A stretch of DNA of 64,000 bases from Opitutia bacterium UBA7876. Lineage in GTDB: Bacteria > Verrucomicrobiota > Verrucomicrobiia > Opitutales > Seribacteraceae. A program made the position numbers and the translations under genes. The notes beneath the pieces were generated by a model that did no database searches, was not told the origin of the DNA, and saw only the letters and a program-made list of their open reading frames with translations. Shown here one piece after another: positions 17,386 through 25,437 of the stretch. The stretch covers positions 117,307-181,306 of the forward strand of contig DLRY01000025.1 of NCBI GenBank assembly GCA_002500665.1, written 5' to 3'. Numbering within the stretch: the stretch's first letter is position 1; the number at the start of each line of letters is the position of its first letter.

Positions 17386-18344
17386 GCATCGGGTGCCTCA
17401 AGGCTATCGAACGGGTTGCCCGGCAAGGGAGCTTGATCGAAGGGATTCTTGGGCAACTCCGGAGAAGGCGCCGAATCGAAAGGGTTTTCGGGCGGCGGCG
17501 TGGAAGGTGCTTGTTCCCCACCCCCATCGAAGGGGTTGGCGGGAGGCTTACCGGAAGCCTCGTCGAAGGGGTTCGCAGGAGACGTGGGCGGAATCGAGTC
17601 AAAGGGGTTGGCGGGCTTGACCTGGTCGAAAGGGTTGCCTGCGGGCGGGTTCGCTGAATCAAAGGGGTTGACCGGATTCGCCTGGTCGAAAGGGTTCTTC
17701 ACCGGGCTGGAGGAAGGCTTGTTGAGGTAGGGCTTTGGGAGCCTTTTGCCTTCGTAAAAAGGAACGAATTCTTCTTCATCATCGTCATCGATCAGCTTGT
17801 CGAAACGGGGCCTTAGGTCATAACTCCAGGAAAACCGCAGGGGAAGATCCGGATCCACTTCCTCGAGAAACTCAAGGCTCTTGGAATCGTAGCCACCGCC
17901 ATTCTCAGGCAGGCCACCTATCCAATGGGCGTAGAACCTCCAGGGAAGCTTGCCTTCACTGGTCTTGGCATCGAACCAATTGTCCCCCGTTTCCAGGAGG
18001 TATCCCTCAAAAACACCGTTTTTTTTGCGGGGCATGACCACCCTGATCCTATCGGTCCTTAGATGCCCGTCCCAATACCAGGAAAGCCAAATACGGTTTC
18101 CCACTACCAGCTTGTCGAAAGTCTCGATGATCTTCCGGTCGAAGCCCCCGCCATTGGTGGGAGCTCCGCCCCGCCAAGGGGAGAGATAACGGTGAGTGAA
18201 CCCTTCGTCCTCCTTGACTTCAATCCAAGCCTTTCCCTTGGAGGACAGGATTCCAAAGATTTCCCCCGATTTCAGAACCGGAAACTCGGATGCGAAAAGG
18301 AAAGGAGCGAAAAAAAACAGAAGAAGCGCAGGCTTACCGAACAT
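17382..18344 (-). CDS. secreted protein with duplicated N-terminal domain and nine C-terminal NPFD repeats
   Basis: 320 residues from the ATG at 18344, which begins a signal peptide (MFGKPALLLFFFAPFLFAS). The mature N-terminal part is an internal duplication of about 75 residues. The paired segments are LSPWRGGAPTNGGGFD with IWLSWYWDG, and AHWIGGLPENGGGYD with LRFSWSYDL. The C-terminal roughly 100 residues are Pro/Asn-rich with nine NPFD tetrapeptides spaced 8-16 residues apart, probably disordered. I do not recognise a named family. It starts 23 bp after the squalene-cyclase-like gene and is probably the last gene of that operon. NPF motifs bind EH domains, and NPFxD binds the SHD1 domain in yeast; an SHD1 protein is encoded at 42476-43282. 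Confidence 0.7.
   Translation of the reverse strand: MFGKPALLLFFFAPFLFASEFPVLKSGEIFGILSSKGKAWIEVKEDEGFTHRYLSPWRGGAPTNGGGFDRKIIETFDKLVVGNRIWLSWYWDGHLRTDRIRVVMPRKKNGVFEGYLLETGDNWFDAKTSEGKLPWRFYAHWIGGLPENGGGYDSKSLEFLEEVDPDLPLRFSWSYDLRPRFDKLIDDDDEEEFVPFYEGKRLPKPYLNKPSSSPVKNPFDQANPVNPFDSANPPAGNPFDQVKPANPFDSIPPTSPANPFDEASGKPPANPFDGGGEQAPSTPPPENPFDSAPSPELPKNPFDQAPLPGNPFDSLEAPDA
17402..17700 (-). repeat. nine-copy NPFD-coding repeat tract
   Basis: Nine imperfect copies of the codons for Asn-Pro-Phe-Asp, seen on the plus strand as the core tcgaaagggtt or close variants. They are separated by short Pro/Ala/Ser-rich spacers of unequal length. The unequal spacing and third-position changes show these are old, selected protein repeats rather than a recent tandem duplication. 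Confidence 0.8.
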
Positions 18345-18367
18345 GGCCTCAGAAATCAACCGGGGCG

Positions 18368-20260
18368 TCAATAGACGTAGCGGTAGTAAACCTCCAGCAT
18401 CAAGGTACAGAGTGCCGTCCTGTAGATATCGGCATCTCCTCCGGAACGCTTCTTGGTAAGCCCGCTGCCCTCTGCCGGCCAGCTTCCGTCCTCGGACTGG
18501 GCCTTCAGCAAAAGGGGTTCGATACGACGGTTCCAGGAGGACCAATAAGCTCCGCCGTAATTGTAGAGGGCTTGCGTATCGTAATACCAGGAATACAGGT
18601 TACAGTCGGCGCTGTTGTAGTCCATGGCTTGGTTGTTCTTGAGGATGTGCTGCACGGCGCTCTTCAAGGTCTGCTTCTTTTGCTCACCGGAAGGGTGTCC
18701 CTTGTTCCAGGACTGAAGACCGAGAGAACCCACCCCGGTCAGCTTGTGCTTGATGTTGGAGGCATCGGACGCCTTCCTGTAGCCAAAGCCTCCGTTCTTA
18801 GGGGAGTATACCCGGTAGAAATTCTTTACCGCCGCCTCCAGGGCAGGCTCGAGACCGGGAAAAACGACACCCGTGTTGTAGGCCGCCTTGAGGGCCTGAA
18901 ACTGCCAACCGCTGACGGAGGTATCACTGGCCATCTTCTCGTTCTTTCCGAAATCGTCGAAACGCATGTCCCCTGGGCCTTTCCTGGTCTCCAGGTAGTA
19001 CCAGCCACCATCCTGCTTTTGGCCGGCGACAATGCGGTGAATCACCTTCTGCAGGACGGGCAGGATGAAATCCTTTTCCGTCATCCCATAGGCTTCGGCC
19101 AAGGCATACGCGGCGATGCCTTGGGCATAGGCGCCACCGTGCTTGTTGTTGGTAACGTAGAGCCAGCCGTCCTTTTGGTCACCCAGTTCGACCAAGTAAT
19201 TGATGCCCTTGGATACGGCTTCCCCATATTCGGGCGAATCAGTCAGGTCGCAGTGCCCGAGGTAGCAAAGAAGTGCAAAGCCCGTCATGGCACCTTTGTA
19301 GGATTTGCCCCAGGAGCCGTCCGCATTCTGGTCTGCCGTAATCCAGTCCAAGGCCTTCACGACCGACTTCTCAACGAGAGCGGGGTTGCTCACGCCGGCC
19401 CGGGTCAGACGGCTGTTGCGACCGAGCTTGTCGCACCTGCCGCTCATCGACTTGGGAACCGCCACACCTAGGGAATTCAGAGCCGCCGCAGGGTTGGTGT
19501 TCTTAACGCCGCGAACCTTCGGAAGGTCCGGGGTGGGCTCCTCCTTACCACGGAAAACGGTGTTGTCGAAGGCCAGGGTCTTGTCATCCGGATTCTCGAA
19601 GACGAGGGCGCTGGGATCCCCCACGAATTTGTTCTCGTCGTCGGTCCCCACCCTTTCAAAGGCGTTGTCGGGGGAATCGGTCAAGCTGAGGTCTTCTTGG
19701 CCCGGTTCGAGCAATTCCTCGACATTCTGGGCGGAAACCTTGGTCTGATCGGAAATCCCTCCATCGGCGCCGGCTATAGGCGGATCGAAAACTTGGGCTT
19801 CCCGCATCGCATTCTGGTTGTCCTCGTTGGCGCCGCCGAGGGTTTCCTCCCCTTCCCCGCGTCCCGCGCTGCCGAGGCGGGCGGTTTCTCCACCCGAATC
19901 GACGTTGGTGCGCTCGCTTAGGGGAACCTTCGATCCATCGGTTTCGTCCCCGGCCACTTGGCCGGCCTTGGCAATGGTGCTCTCCAAGTCGTCCTCAGGA
20001 TTGATCAGGAAGTAGAGAAAACAAACCAAGCTCATCAAAAGAACCCCATAGGACATGGCCAAGTTCAGCCAGGGAATGGGCCCGATGGCTCTCTTCTTCT
20101 TTTTCTCCTCGAAAAAGGCGAGGTGGGAAAGAACCCCTATCCCGAGAACCGCAAAGACCAAGGCGGCAGCCAGAAGCAGGCTACCCGCAAATAGGTTCCC
20201 AATAACGGCCAAGCCTAAGGTAGCCGTTAACAAAAGGGAGAGCATGGTCTTGGTACTCAT
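18368..20260 (-). CDS. membrane-anchored prenyltransferase/squalene-oxidase-repeat protein
   Basis: 630 residues. Three hydrophobic helices lie in the first 95 residues, then a low-complexity acidic linker (about 95-300). A C-terminal alpha/alpha-toroid follows with repeats such as ALDWITADQNADGSWG, GQKQDGGWYY, SPKNGGFGYR and AQSEDGSWPAEG. The repeats match the prenyltransferase/squalene-cyclase fold, but I see no DxDD squalene-hopene cyclase motif, so terpene cyclisation is unlikely. Such proteins in PVC bacteria often sit beside ExbB/ExbD-like and VWA genes, as here. It probably acts as an extracytoplasmic binding or scaffold domain; this is inference. The gap to the VWA gene is 79 bp. Confidence 0.75.
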   Translation of the reverse strand: MSTKTMLSLLLTATLGLAVIGNLFAGSLLLAAALVFAVLGIGVLSHLAFFEEKKKKRAIGPIPWLNLAMSYGVLLMSLVCFLYFLINPEDDLESTIAKAGQVAGDETDGSKVPLSERTNVDSGGETARLGSAGRGEGEETLGGANEDNQNAMREAQVFDPPIAGADGGISDQTKVSAQNVEELLEPGQEDLSLTDSPDNAFERVGTDDENKFVGDPSALVFENPDDKTLAFDNTVFRGKEEPTPDLPKVRGVKNTNPAAALNSLGVAVPKSMSGRCDKLGRNSRLTRAGVSNPALVEKSVVKALDWITADQNADGSWGKSYKGAMTGFALLCYLGHCDLTDSPEYGEAVSKGINYLVELGDQKDGWLYVTNNKHGGAYAQGIAAYALAEAYGMTEKDFILPVLQKVIHRIVAGQKQDGGWYYLETRKGPGDMRFDDFGKNEKMASDTSVSGWQFQALKAAYNTGVVFPGLEPALEAAVKNFYRVYSPKNGGFGYRKASDASNIKHKLTGVGSLGLQSWNKGHPSGEQKKQTLKSAVQHILKNNQAMDYNSADCNLYSWYYDTQALYNYGGAYWSSWNRRIEPLLLKAQSEDGSWPAEGSGLTKKRSGGDADIYRTALCTLMLEVYYRYVY

Positions 20261-20339
20261 GCTCTCCTTTTTTTAAAACTTAATTCCCTTTTCATATCGG
20301 CAGGAAAAGGGATATCGCAGTGGATGCTAAGATCTAAGA

Positions 20340-22922
20340 TCAATCGGCCGCTACAAATTTATTCTTACAACCCTTGCAGCAAAAGGCTACGGTTTGCCCT
20401 CTGGAATCCCTTGCGGTTATTGCAGGGTTTGCCTTGCGGTCGGGCTTAACAGGGCACATTTCGTTGAGGGCGGAAGGTTTGTCGGAGGAAGAACTGCTAC
20501 CGCTGCGAGCCTTGGGGTTGTGGCGAGCGTCGAGCTCTTCACCACCGTAGCGTCCGATATCGAGCCCGACCTTCTTGGATGCTTCCATGATCAGGTTCAT
20601 GTAGTAGGCGGGGTCTCCTTCCGAATCGACGTGATACTCATCGCTGAATACCACCCCGTTGCGGTTGCGGATGTGATCCCGATTCTCCTTCCAGTAGAAA
20701 GGCTTGAGGTTTTGGCCGGCACCATCAAGGTAGCCTTCGCCCTGCCAGGCATTCTGAACGAATTCCTTGAAGGACTTGGCAAAGGTCTTGCCACGGTCGA
20801 CTTGGAACATGATCCCGCGATAGACGCCACCAAAGCCGTTCAAGTTGCTACGGAGTTTCTTGAGGTCGTCCATATAGAACTCTTCGGGCTTTTTGTTGAA
20901 GTTGGGAAGGTGGTAATCGGGCTGCGCCTCGTCTTGGAAGACGAGGGCCAAGACATTCTCCTTTTTGGCCGCTTGGGCAAAGAACTTGAGGGTGCGTTCA
21001 CCTTCGCCGTCGACGACCATGACCCGCTTGTTATAGAGGGCTTCATCGTTTTTATAGTAAGGCAGAAGGGATTGCTTGAGCAAAGTATCCTTCATCTCCT
21101 CGAGAGCCTTGCGGGTACTGAGGATGGAACCGCTTCCATCCACGTGCATCATGATGTAAAGGTTGCCGTCTTTGGGAAGATGGTCGTAGTCCCATTCCCT
21201 GTGACCACCCTTACCGTAACCTCCGGGGCCTCCGATGCCGGGGCCTCCGATGCCAGGTCCGGGTTCAGCCACGCCCAAGCCAAGAGGATGGGAAACGCGA
21301 CCGGAGACCAAGCCGGCTGCGGCTCCCGCTCCTGCACCGGATACAAGACCCGCAACGCCGCCGGCGACTCCAGGGGCAACCGCCAAGGCGGGTCCGCCCA
21401 TTTCACCGGGACTGCTTGTCGAGCTCTTGGGGTTGGTCATGGCGGCAAGTTCCTCACCGTCGGAGAAACCATCACCATCGGTATCGGAATTGGCCGGATT
21501 CAAACCGTACAGGGCTTCCAGGGACTCGGGCACCCCATCGCCATCGGCATCAGCACCAGGAGCGGGCGTACCAGGCTTGCTAGTGGGGTTGAGCGGGTTG
21601 GACATGCCCTTGATCTCGTCCGCGTCGGAAACACCGTCGTTGTCGGTGTCGTTGGACTTGGGGTTGGTCTTGAAATAAGGCTCCATGGCATCGGGCACGC
21701 CATCGGAATCGGTATCAGGTCCGGCAGGCTTGGAGGGAGCGGGGGGAGCGTAGGTACCGATCCCGCCGAGTGCCGGAACAGCCTGACCATCGAGTACGGC
21801 TTCGCCGATTCCCGCGCCAAGTCCGGCAAAACCTGCAGCTGCGCCAAGTGCGGGACTGCCGACACCAGCGCCAAGACCACGCGAGGGGAAATTATAGGCG
21901 TACACTTCGGAACCTTTGCCCACTCCGGGCATGGATCCCTTTCCAAAACCGTCACCGTCTTCCTTGAAGTCGCCGACCTTACCGAGTTCGCCATCCTCGT
22001 TTCCACCGCGTTCCGGTGCAAAGTTGTTCAGATCGACCCCATTGTTTCCACCACGACCAAGACCGATGTCATCGCGATCGAGCTTAGCCACGACATTGTC
22101 GTCGTCTTCAATGATCACCAATTCGTCCTCGCGCACGGCGCTGTCGAAAGTGATTAAATCGTCGCCGTCATCGTCTCGGACGCCACCATTGCCGCGACCG
22201 TGTCCACCATGACCACCACCGCCATTACCGCCCGCGCCAATATGCGTCTCGGAAATTCCATCGCCAAGGGTAACCCCGGCGTTACGGAGATGATGAGCGT
22301 TATCCACGAAGAGGGGTCCGTCAACCGGGTCGCCGACCGTGGAAACGATTGTACGATCGTCCACTATATGGCCGTCGAGACGATCGGCGTATGCCACTTG
22401 GCCTCCGTGGATGAACCCACCCTCGTTCACCGTCACGAAACGCTCCAAGGATTCGAGAACCTCACCGTTATCGGGATCCTTTACCGTATAGACGACCTTG
22501 TATTGGCCGGGCTGGGTTACGTCCACGAAACTAGAAACCTCAACGAAGGAAGTGAAGTCCTCTCCATCAATATTCGCGGTGTAGCCGGGCTCCTGCCATT
22601 GCTCACCAAGCTTCCAAGGGATGCTGCCTCCACCGACGAGAGAAATGATCTCGCCCTCGTCCTGTGGAACGACCGCTGCGGAAGCCATCTCGCCTTCCTC
22701 GATCTGCTCGTCGCCGGCGAGTTCACCAGCAGAATCTTCGCTCATGCCAAATACCAGCAGGATGCCGAACCCGAGGGCCAAGGCATAACCCGCTACCAAG
22801 TTTGCCAAGGCCGGGGTGCGGTGCTTGGGGTCAAGTTGAGTTTCCTGTTCTTCGGACTCCAAAAGGGCTTCTTCCTCTTCAGTCGTCGAATCCGTCTGCG
22901 GATCGTTCTTCTCCTCGGTCAT
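20340..22922 (-). CDS. membrane-anchored VWA-like protein with DUF5011-type Ig domain, thrombospondin-3 repeats and TRASH/YHS-like C-terminus
   Basis: 860 residues. An acidic cytoplasmic tail precedes one membrane helix (about 37-60). Residues about 90-165 form a DUF5011-like Ig domain ending at ERFVTVNEGG. A long Gly/Asp-rich stretch follows, then four calcium-binding thrombospondin-3 repeats (DTDSDGVPD, DTDNDGVSD, DADGDGVPE, DTDGDGFSD). A VWA-like region (about 585-790) begins with a MIDAS-type DGSGS. The last 45 residues hold MCPVKP and FCCKGCKNKF, a TRASH/YHS-type metal-binding motif. AAGGAG lies about 7 nt before the ATG. Most of the protein should lie outside the inner membrane. An adhesive or sensing role is inference. 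Confidence 0.8.
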   Translation of the reverse strand: MTEEKNDPQTDSTTEEEEALLESEEQETQLDPKHRTPALANLVAGYALALGFGILLVFGMSEDSAGELAGDEQIEEGEMASAAVVPQDEGEIISLVGGGSIPWKLGEQWQEPGYTANIDGEDFTSFVEVSSFVDVTQPGQYKVVYTVKDPDNGEVLESLERFVTVNEGGFIHGGQVAYADRLDGHIVDDRTIVSTVGDPVDGPLFVDNAHHLRNAGVTLGDGISETHIGAGGNGGGGHGGHGRGNGGVRDDDGDDLITFDSAVREDELVIIEDDDNVVAKLDRDDIGLGRGGNNGVDLNNFAPERGGNEDGELGKVGDFKEDGDGFGKGSMPGVGKGSEVYAYNFPSRGLGAGVGSPALGAAAGFAGLGAGIGEAVLDGQAVPALGGIGTYAPPAPSKPAGPDTDSDGVPDAMEPYFKTNPKSNDTDNDGVSDADEIKGMSNPLNPTSKPGTPAPGADADGDGVPESLEALYGLNPANSDTDGDGFSDGEELAAMTNPKSSTSSPGEMGGPALAVAPGVAGGVAGLVSGAGAGAAAGLVSGRVSHPLGLGVAEPGPGIGGPGIGGPGGYGKGGHREWDYDHLPKDGNLYIMMHVDGSGSILSTRKALEEMKDTLLKQSLLPYYKNDEALYNKRVMVVDGEGERTLKFFAQAAKKENVLALVFQDEAQPDYHLPNFNKKPEEFYMDDLKKLRSNLNGFGGVYRGIMFQVDRGKTFAKSFKEFVQNAWQGEGYLDGAGQNLKPFYWKENRDHIRNRNGVVFSDEYHVDSEGDPAYYMNLIMEASKKVGLDIGRYGGEELDARHNPKARSGSSSSSDKPSALNEMCPVKPDRKANPAITARDSRGQTVAFCCKGCKNKFVAAD

Positions 22923-23121
22923 TTTCTTCTCCTTCGTTAGGTGTTTGAGTGGAAAGGTTCTTATACTGATTAAAGGCTAAGTGGGCGCTTACGACCTGCC
23001 CCACCACGCAGACCAAGCCTGTGATAAGGAAGAAGGGATCGGGTCCGCTAAGGACGGCGGGGTTCACAATGCCCCAAGCGAAGACCAGAAGAATGGCCAC
23101 TCCGAAGGACATCGAAATCAT
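22879..23121 (-). CDS. small two-helix membrane protein
   Basis: 80 residues from the ATG at 23121, chosen because AAGGAG lies just upstream; a second ATG three codons later is equally possible. A longer version from a GTG at 23169 has no ribosome site. There are two hydrophobic helices (MSFGVAILLVFAWGIV and FFLITGLVCVVGQVVSAHLAF), then an acidic tail. The family is not recognised. Its 3' end overlaps the start of the VWA gene by 44 bp in another frame, so the two are translationally linked. It is the first gene after the clear promoter at 23268-23295. Confidence 0.65.
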   Translation of the reverse strand: MISMSFGVAILLVFAWGIVNPAVLSGPDPFFLITGLVCVVGQVVSAHLAFNQYKNLSTQTPNEGEENDRGEERSADGFDD

Positions 23122-23209
23122 AAGCTCCTTAGACACTCTTATAATTAAGTCGAAATGACGCAATTTCACAAGTTAAATCTGAGCTTTTTCGGCAAACTTT
23201 TGGATAAGT

Positions 23210-23233
23210 TATCATATTTGCATATTTGCATCG
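23210..23233. repeat. three-copy ATTTGCAT-like direct repeat in the promoter leader
   Basis: The plus strand reads catatttgcatatttgcat, overlapping copies of a TTTGCATA-type unit. It lies between the promoter at 23268-23295 and the small membrane gene. Such an array could bind a regulator or simply be AT-rich leader sequence. Confidence 0.35.
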
Positions 23234-23267
23234 GATTATTCTCGCTATACTCATACGGCTGCAACGC

Positions 23268-23295
23268 ATTATAAGGTTACGGAAAATAGTTTCAA
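23268..23295 (-). promoter_or_regulatory. sigma70-type promoter for the small membrane protein / VWA / cyclase-fold genes
   Basis: On the minus strand TTGAAA (23295-23290) is followed by a 16 bp spacer and a perfect TATAAT (23273-23268). It begins right at the stop codon of the upstream MotB-like gene. The leader to the next start is about 140 nt. This suggests that genes 23121 to 17382 can be transcribed separately from the GTPase-motor part. Confidence 0.65.
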
Positions 23296-24210
23296 TTACT
23301 GGATTTTCCATGGAACGTTGTCGGCCTTCATCATGAGCGGAAGCTCGGAAATGGGCAGCCAGTTGTAGTCCAGATCCCTCAAGACCGCCTCATCGCGGAT
23401 TTTGTTGAAAACCCCAAAACTTTCCGAGTCAGAGAAGACCCAGAGGTTGAGGAAAAAGCTCTGGCGGACCTTCTTGGGAGCGTCCTTGACGGATGAAAGG
23501 AAGCGCTCCAGGACCTGATCGTCGCTCGGGTCCACCCCGAGGGCCGGGTCGACCTCGATCCGGAACCGGTTCTCGGGAGCCGTATTCCAAGTCAGCCCGT
23601 CCTCATTCTTGGAGGTTTTGCCAATCCCGAACTTGACCAGCGGGTACATCTTGCCGTGGGCAACGATGACGGGCAGGGGCTTCTTGTCGGTATCCTTCTG
23701 CTGAGGGAGGCTCACCTTGCGGTAAGGCTTCTTCTTGAGCTCCTGGGATAGTTCCTGGTGCTCCAGGATGGTCTCGAGCCGGGCTACCTCTTCTTCCGCG
23801 CTGAGCCGCTCCTCCTCCACCTTAAGTTCCGTCTCCTTGAGATCCTCCACCTTCTCGCGTTCCCGCTTGGCCAGTTCCTCGACCGCCGAGGCATCACTGT
23901 TGAGGTCATCGAGGTCGTCCTTGGTCTCCTCGATTTCCTCCCTCATCCGGTCGGCTTCGTCCTCCAGGTCCTGAATGACCTCGACCTGCTCGTCCTTCAA
24001 GTCGAGGAGGGAATTCTTGAGTTGTTCGCGTTCCCTGATGAGCTCCGACTTGTTGTCGTCGGTCTGGACCAGCTTCTCATAGAGCTCGACGCTCTTCTTG
24101 TTTACGCTGAGGGCAAGCAAGAGGGCAATCAGGATGATCCCCCCGAAGGTGTTGCAGAGGGTATCGAGCAACATGTCCAGGCTTCCGCCTTCTCCTTCTT
24201 CCCTAGCCAT
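23296..24210 (-). CDS. MotB/ExbD-like single-pass membrane protein with coiled coil (stator B-type subunit 2)
   Basis: 304 residues. One membrane helix is near the N-terminus (about 12-35) with the sequence LLDTLCNTFGGIILIALLLAL. The Asp at the start of the helix is placed like the ion-carrying Asp of MotB and ExbD. A long coiled coil follows (about 40-155). The C-terminal domain (KPLPVIVAHGKMYPLVKF onward) resembles that of the preceding gene and is not an OmpA peptidoglycan-binding domain. It starts 15 bp after the preceding B-type gene, so they are co-expressed. It probably pairs with the ExbB-like channel at 25438-26424. The channel assignment is inferred from helix, Asp position and neighbours. 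Confidence 0.7.
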   Translation of the reverse strand: MAREEGEGGSLDMLLDTLCNTFGGIILIALLLALSVNKKSVELYEKLVQTDDNKSELIREREQLKNSLLDLKDEQVEVIQDLEDEADRMREEIEETKDDLDDLNSDASAVEELAKREREKVEDLKETELKVEEERLSAEEEVARLETILEHQELSQELKKKPYRKVSLPQQKDTDKKPLPVIVAHGKMYPLVKFGIGKTSKNEDGLTWNTAPENRFRIEVDPALGVDPSDDQVLERFLSSVKDAPKKVRQSFFLNLWVFSDSESFGVFNKIRDEAVLRDLDYNWLPISELPLMMKADNVPWKIQ

Positions 24211-24225
24211 TGTAACTCGCGTTCA

Positions 24226-25272
24226 TCACGGGACGGAAAAAAGTTCGTCGAATACGTCGGGACTCTTGTCGGTAAAGAGCACCGCCGCCTCCTCGTGGAT
24301 GGGCTCGGAGCCAAAACGGTAGCCGAGCCGGCTGTTGAGGTTGCCCTTGGGGGAGCACAGCAGGTCGAAGAGGTTCATCTCGATGGCCCCGTCCCTGCCC
24401 GGGACGTTTCCGACCACCGTCTCACAGGCCGAGGGCCTGAAGAAATAGACGAAGAAATACTTCGCCCTGTCATAGGAGGTAAGGGCGGCCCCCAGTTGGC
24501 GGTAGTAGGTAAGAGGGCCAACCTGCACGGTCCGTTGCTCACCGTTGAAAATCCCGATGGTAAATTCATTGGCCCCAAGGATCACCAGCACGGGCTTCCT
24601 GCCCACGTTGCTCTCCCTCGGGATGACGCGGACCTCGTTCTCGATCTGGTTGGTCAACTGTTCCACCTGGGTATTGAGCTGGGTGTCGAGCTCGGTGAGC
24701 TCGAGCTCACTCATATCAGCCACCTCCCTGAGGATTCGGGCGTTAATCTTGTCCTCAAGTCCCTTCTTGCGGTCATCCAATTCCTTTTGCTGGACCTTGG
24801 CGAGATCGATGGTCAACTGGAGGGACTTGAGGGCCTTTTTCATTTCCTCGGACTCGTTCGAATCCTCGATCCCCAGCTTCTTCTTGAAAAGATCAAGCTC
24901 CAGGTTGACCCGCTTGAGCTCCTTCGCCAGCTCCTCGATTTCACTGTTTTTCTCGTCGCGCTCGACGAGGAACTCCCTTTCCTCATCCGAGATCTCCTGG
25001 TGCAGTTGGGCGATTTCCTCGATCACCTCGGAAGCATTGAACTCGCTGTCCACCACGATGGTGGCGTTCCCTCCCCCATCGTTCGGTCCTTCGATCAACT
25101 CTACCGGAGCGGTGTTGTTCCCAGGACTTTCCCCCTCCTTCTCGCGCTTGGGGTTGACCTGAAGGGCTAGGATCAAAGCGATGAGAACGAGAATTCCGAT
25201 CACCGCGGTAATAATGTCCTGAAAGGCGAAAAAGCTCACCTTTTCCTCGCTGTTTCGACTGCTTCTACCCAT
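24226..25272 (-). CDS. MotB/ExbD-like single-pass membrane protein with coiled coil (stator B-type subunit 1)
   Basis: 348 residues. The N-terminal helix (about 14-38) reads FFAFQDIITAVIGILVLIALI, with an Asp where MotB/ExbD carry their proton- or sodium-binding residue. A charged coiled coil spans about 80-215. The C-terminal domain starts at GRKPVLVILGANEFTIG and includes YFFVYFFRPSACETV; it is paralogous to that of the next gene and lacks the OmpA fold. It lies 165 bp downstream of the ExbB-like channel gene. Two non-identical B subunits for one A subunit is unusual and could give a heterodimeric stator core. ExbD/TolR-like transport and Zorya ZorB are the nearest comparisons. Confidence 0.7.
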   Translation of the reverse strand: MGRSSRNSEEKVSFFAFQDIITAVIGILVLIALILALQVNPKREKEGESPGNNTAPVELIEGPNDGGGNATIVVDSEFNASEVIEEIAQLHQEISDEEREFLVERDEKNSEIEELAKELKRVNLELDLFKKKLGIEDSNESEEMKKALKSLQLTIDLAKVQQKELDDRKKGLEDKINARILREVADMSELELTELDTQLNTQVEQLTNQIENEVRVIPRESNVGRKPVLVILGANEFTIGIFNGEQRTVQVGPLTYYRQLGAALTSYDRAKYFFVYFFRPSACETVVGNVPGRDGAIEMNLFDLLCSPKGNLNSRLGYRFGSEPIHEEAAVLFTDKSPDVFDELFSVP

Positions 25273-25437
25273 GGCTTGAGGTCGTCAAGGGTTGAACGGC
25301 AAGGATGAGGTCACCCTCACTGCCTCTGGGAAAATATTCAGCATGCTAACCAAATGAATAAGCCAAACCTTCAGTATTTGCAATAAATACTTATTTGTTT
25401 ATTTAGTTCAAAAATATCGGGTTGCAAGCCGGAAGAA
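25273..25437 (-). promoter_or_regulatory. 165 bp AT-rich gap between channel gene and B-subunit genes, weak promoter candidates
   Basis: No gene is seen. The stretch 25330-25415 is much more AT-rich than its surroundings. On the minus strand two weak promoter-like pairs occur: TTGAAC (25411-25406) with TATTTA at 16 bp, and TTGCAA (25383-25378) with TATTCA at 17 bp. Either could give internal transcription of the two B-type genes. No terminator hairpin is evident. Confidence 0.35.

Noticed and set aside
18368..20260. True squalene-hopene cyclase
   Set aside because: The toroid repeats are present but no DxDD-type catalytic motif was seen, and the N-terminus is an unrelated membrane region.
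20394..22157. A 587-codon open frame on the plus strand
   Set aside because: It lies antisense to the VWA gene, whose Gly/Asp-rich repeats create open frames by composition; it has no recognisable domain.
23758..25170. A 470-codon Leu-rich plus-strand frame
   Set aside because: Antisense to two coiled-coil genes; Leu/Glu-rich heptads mirror into long leucine-rich frames.
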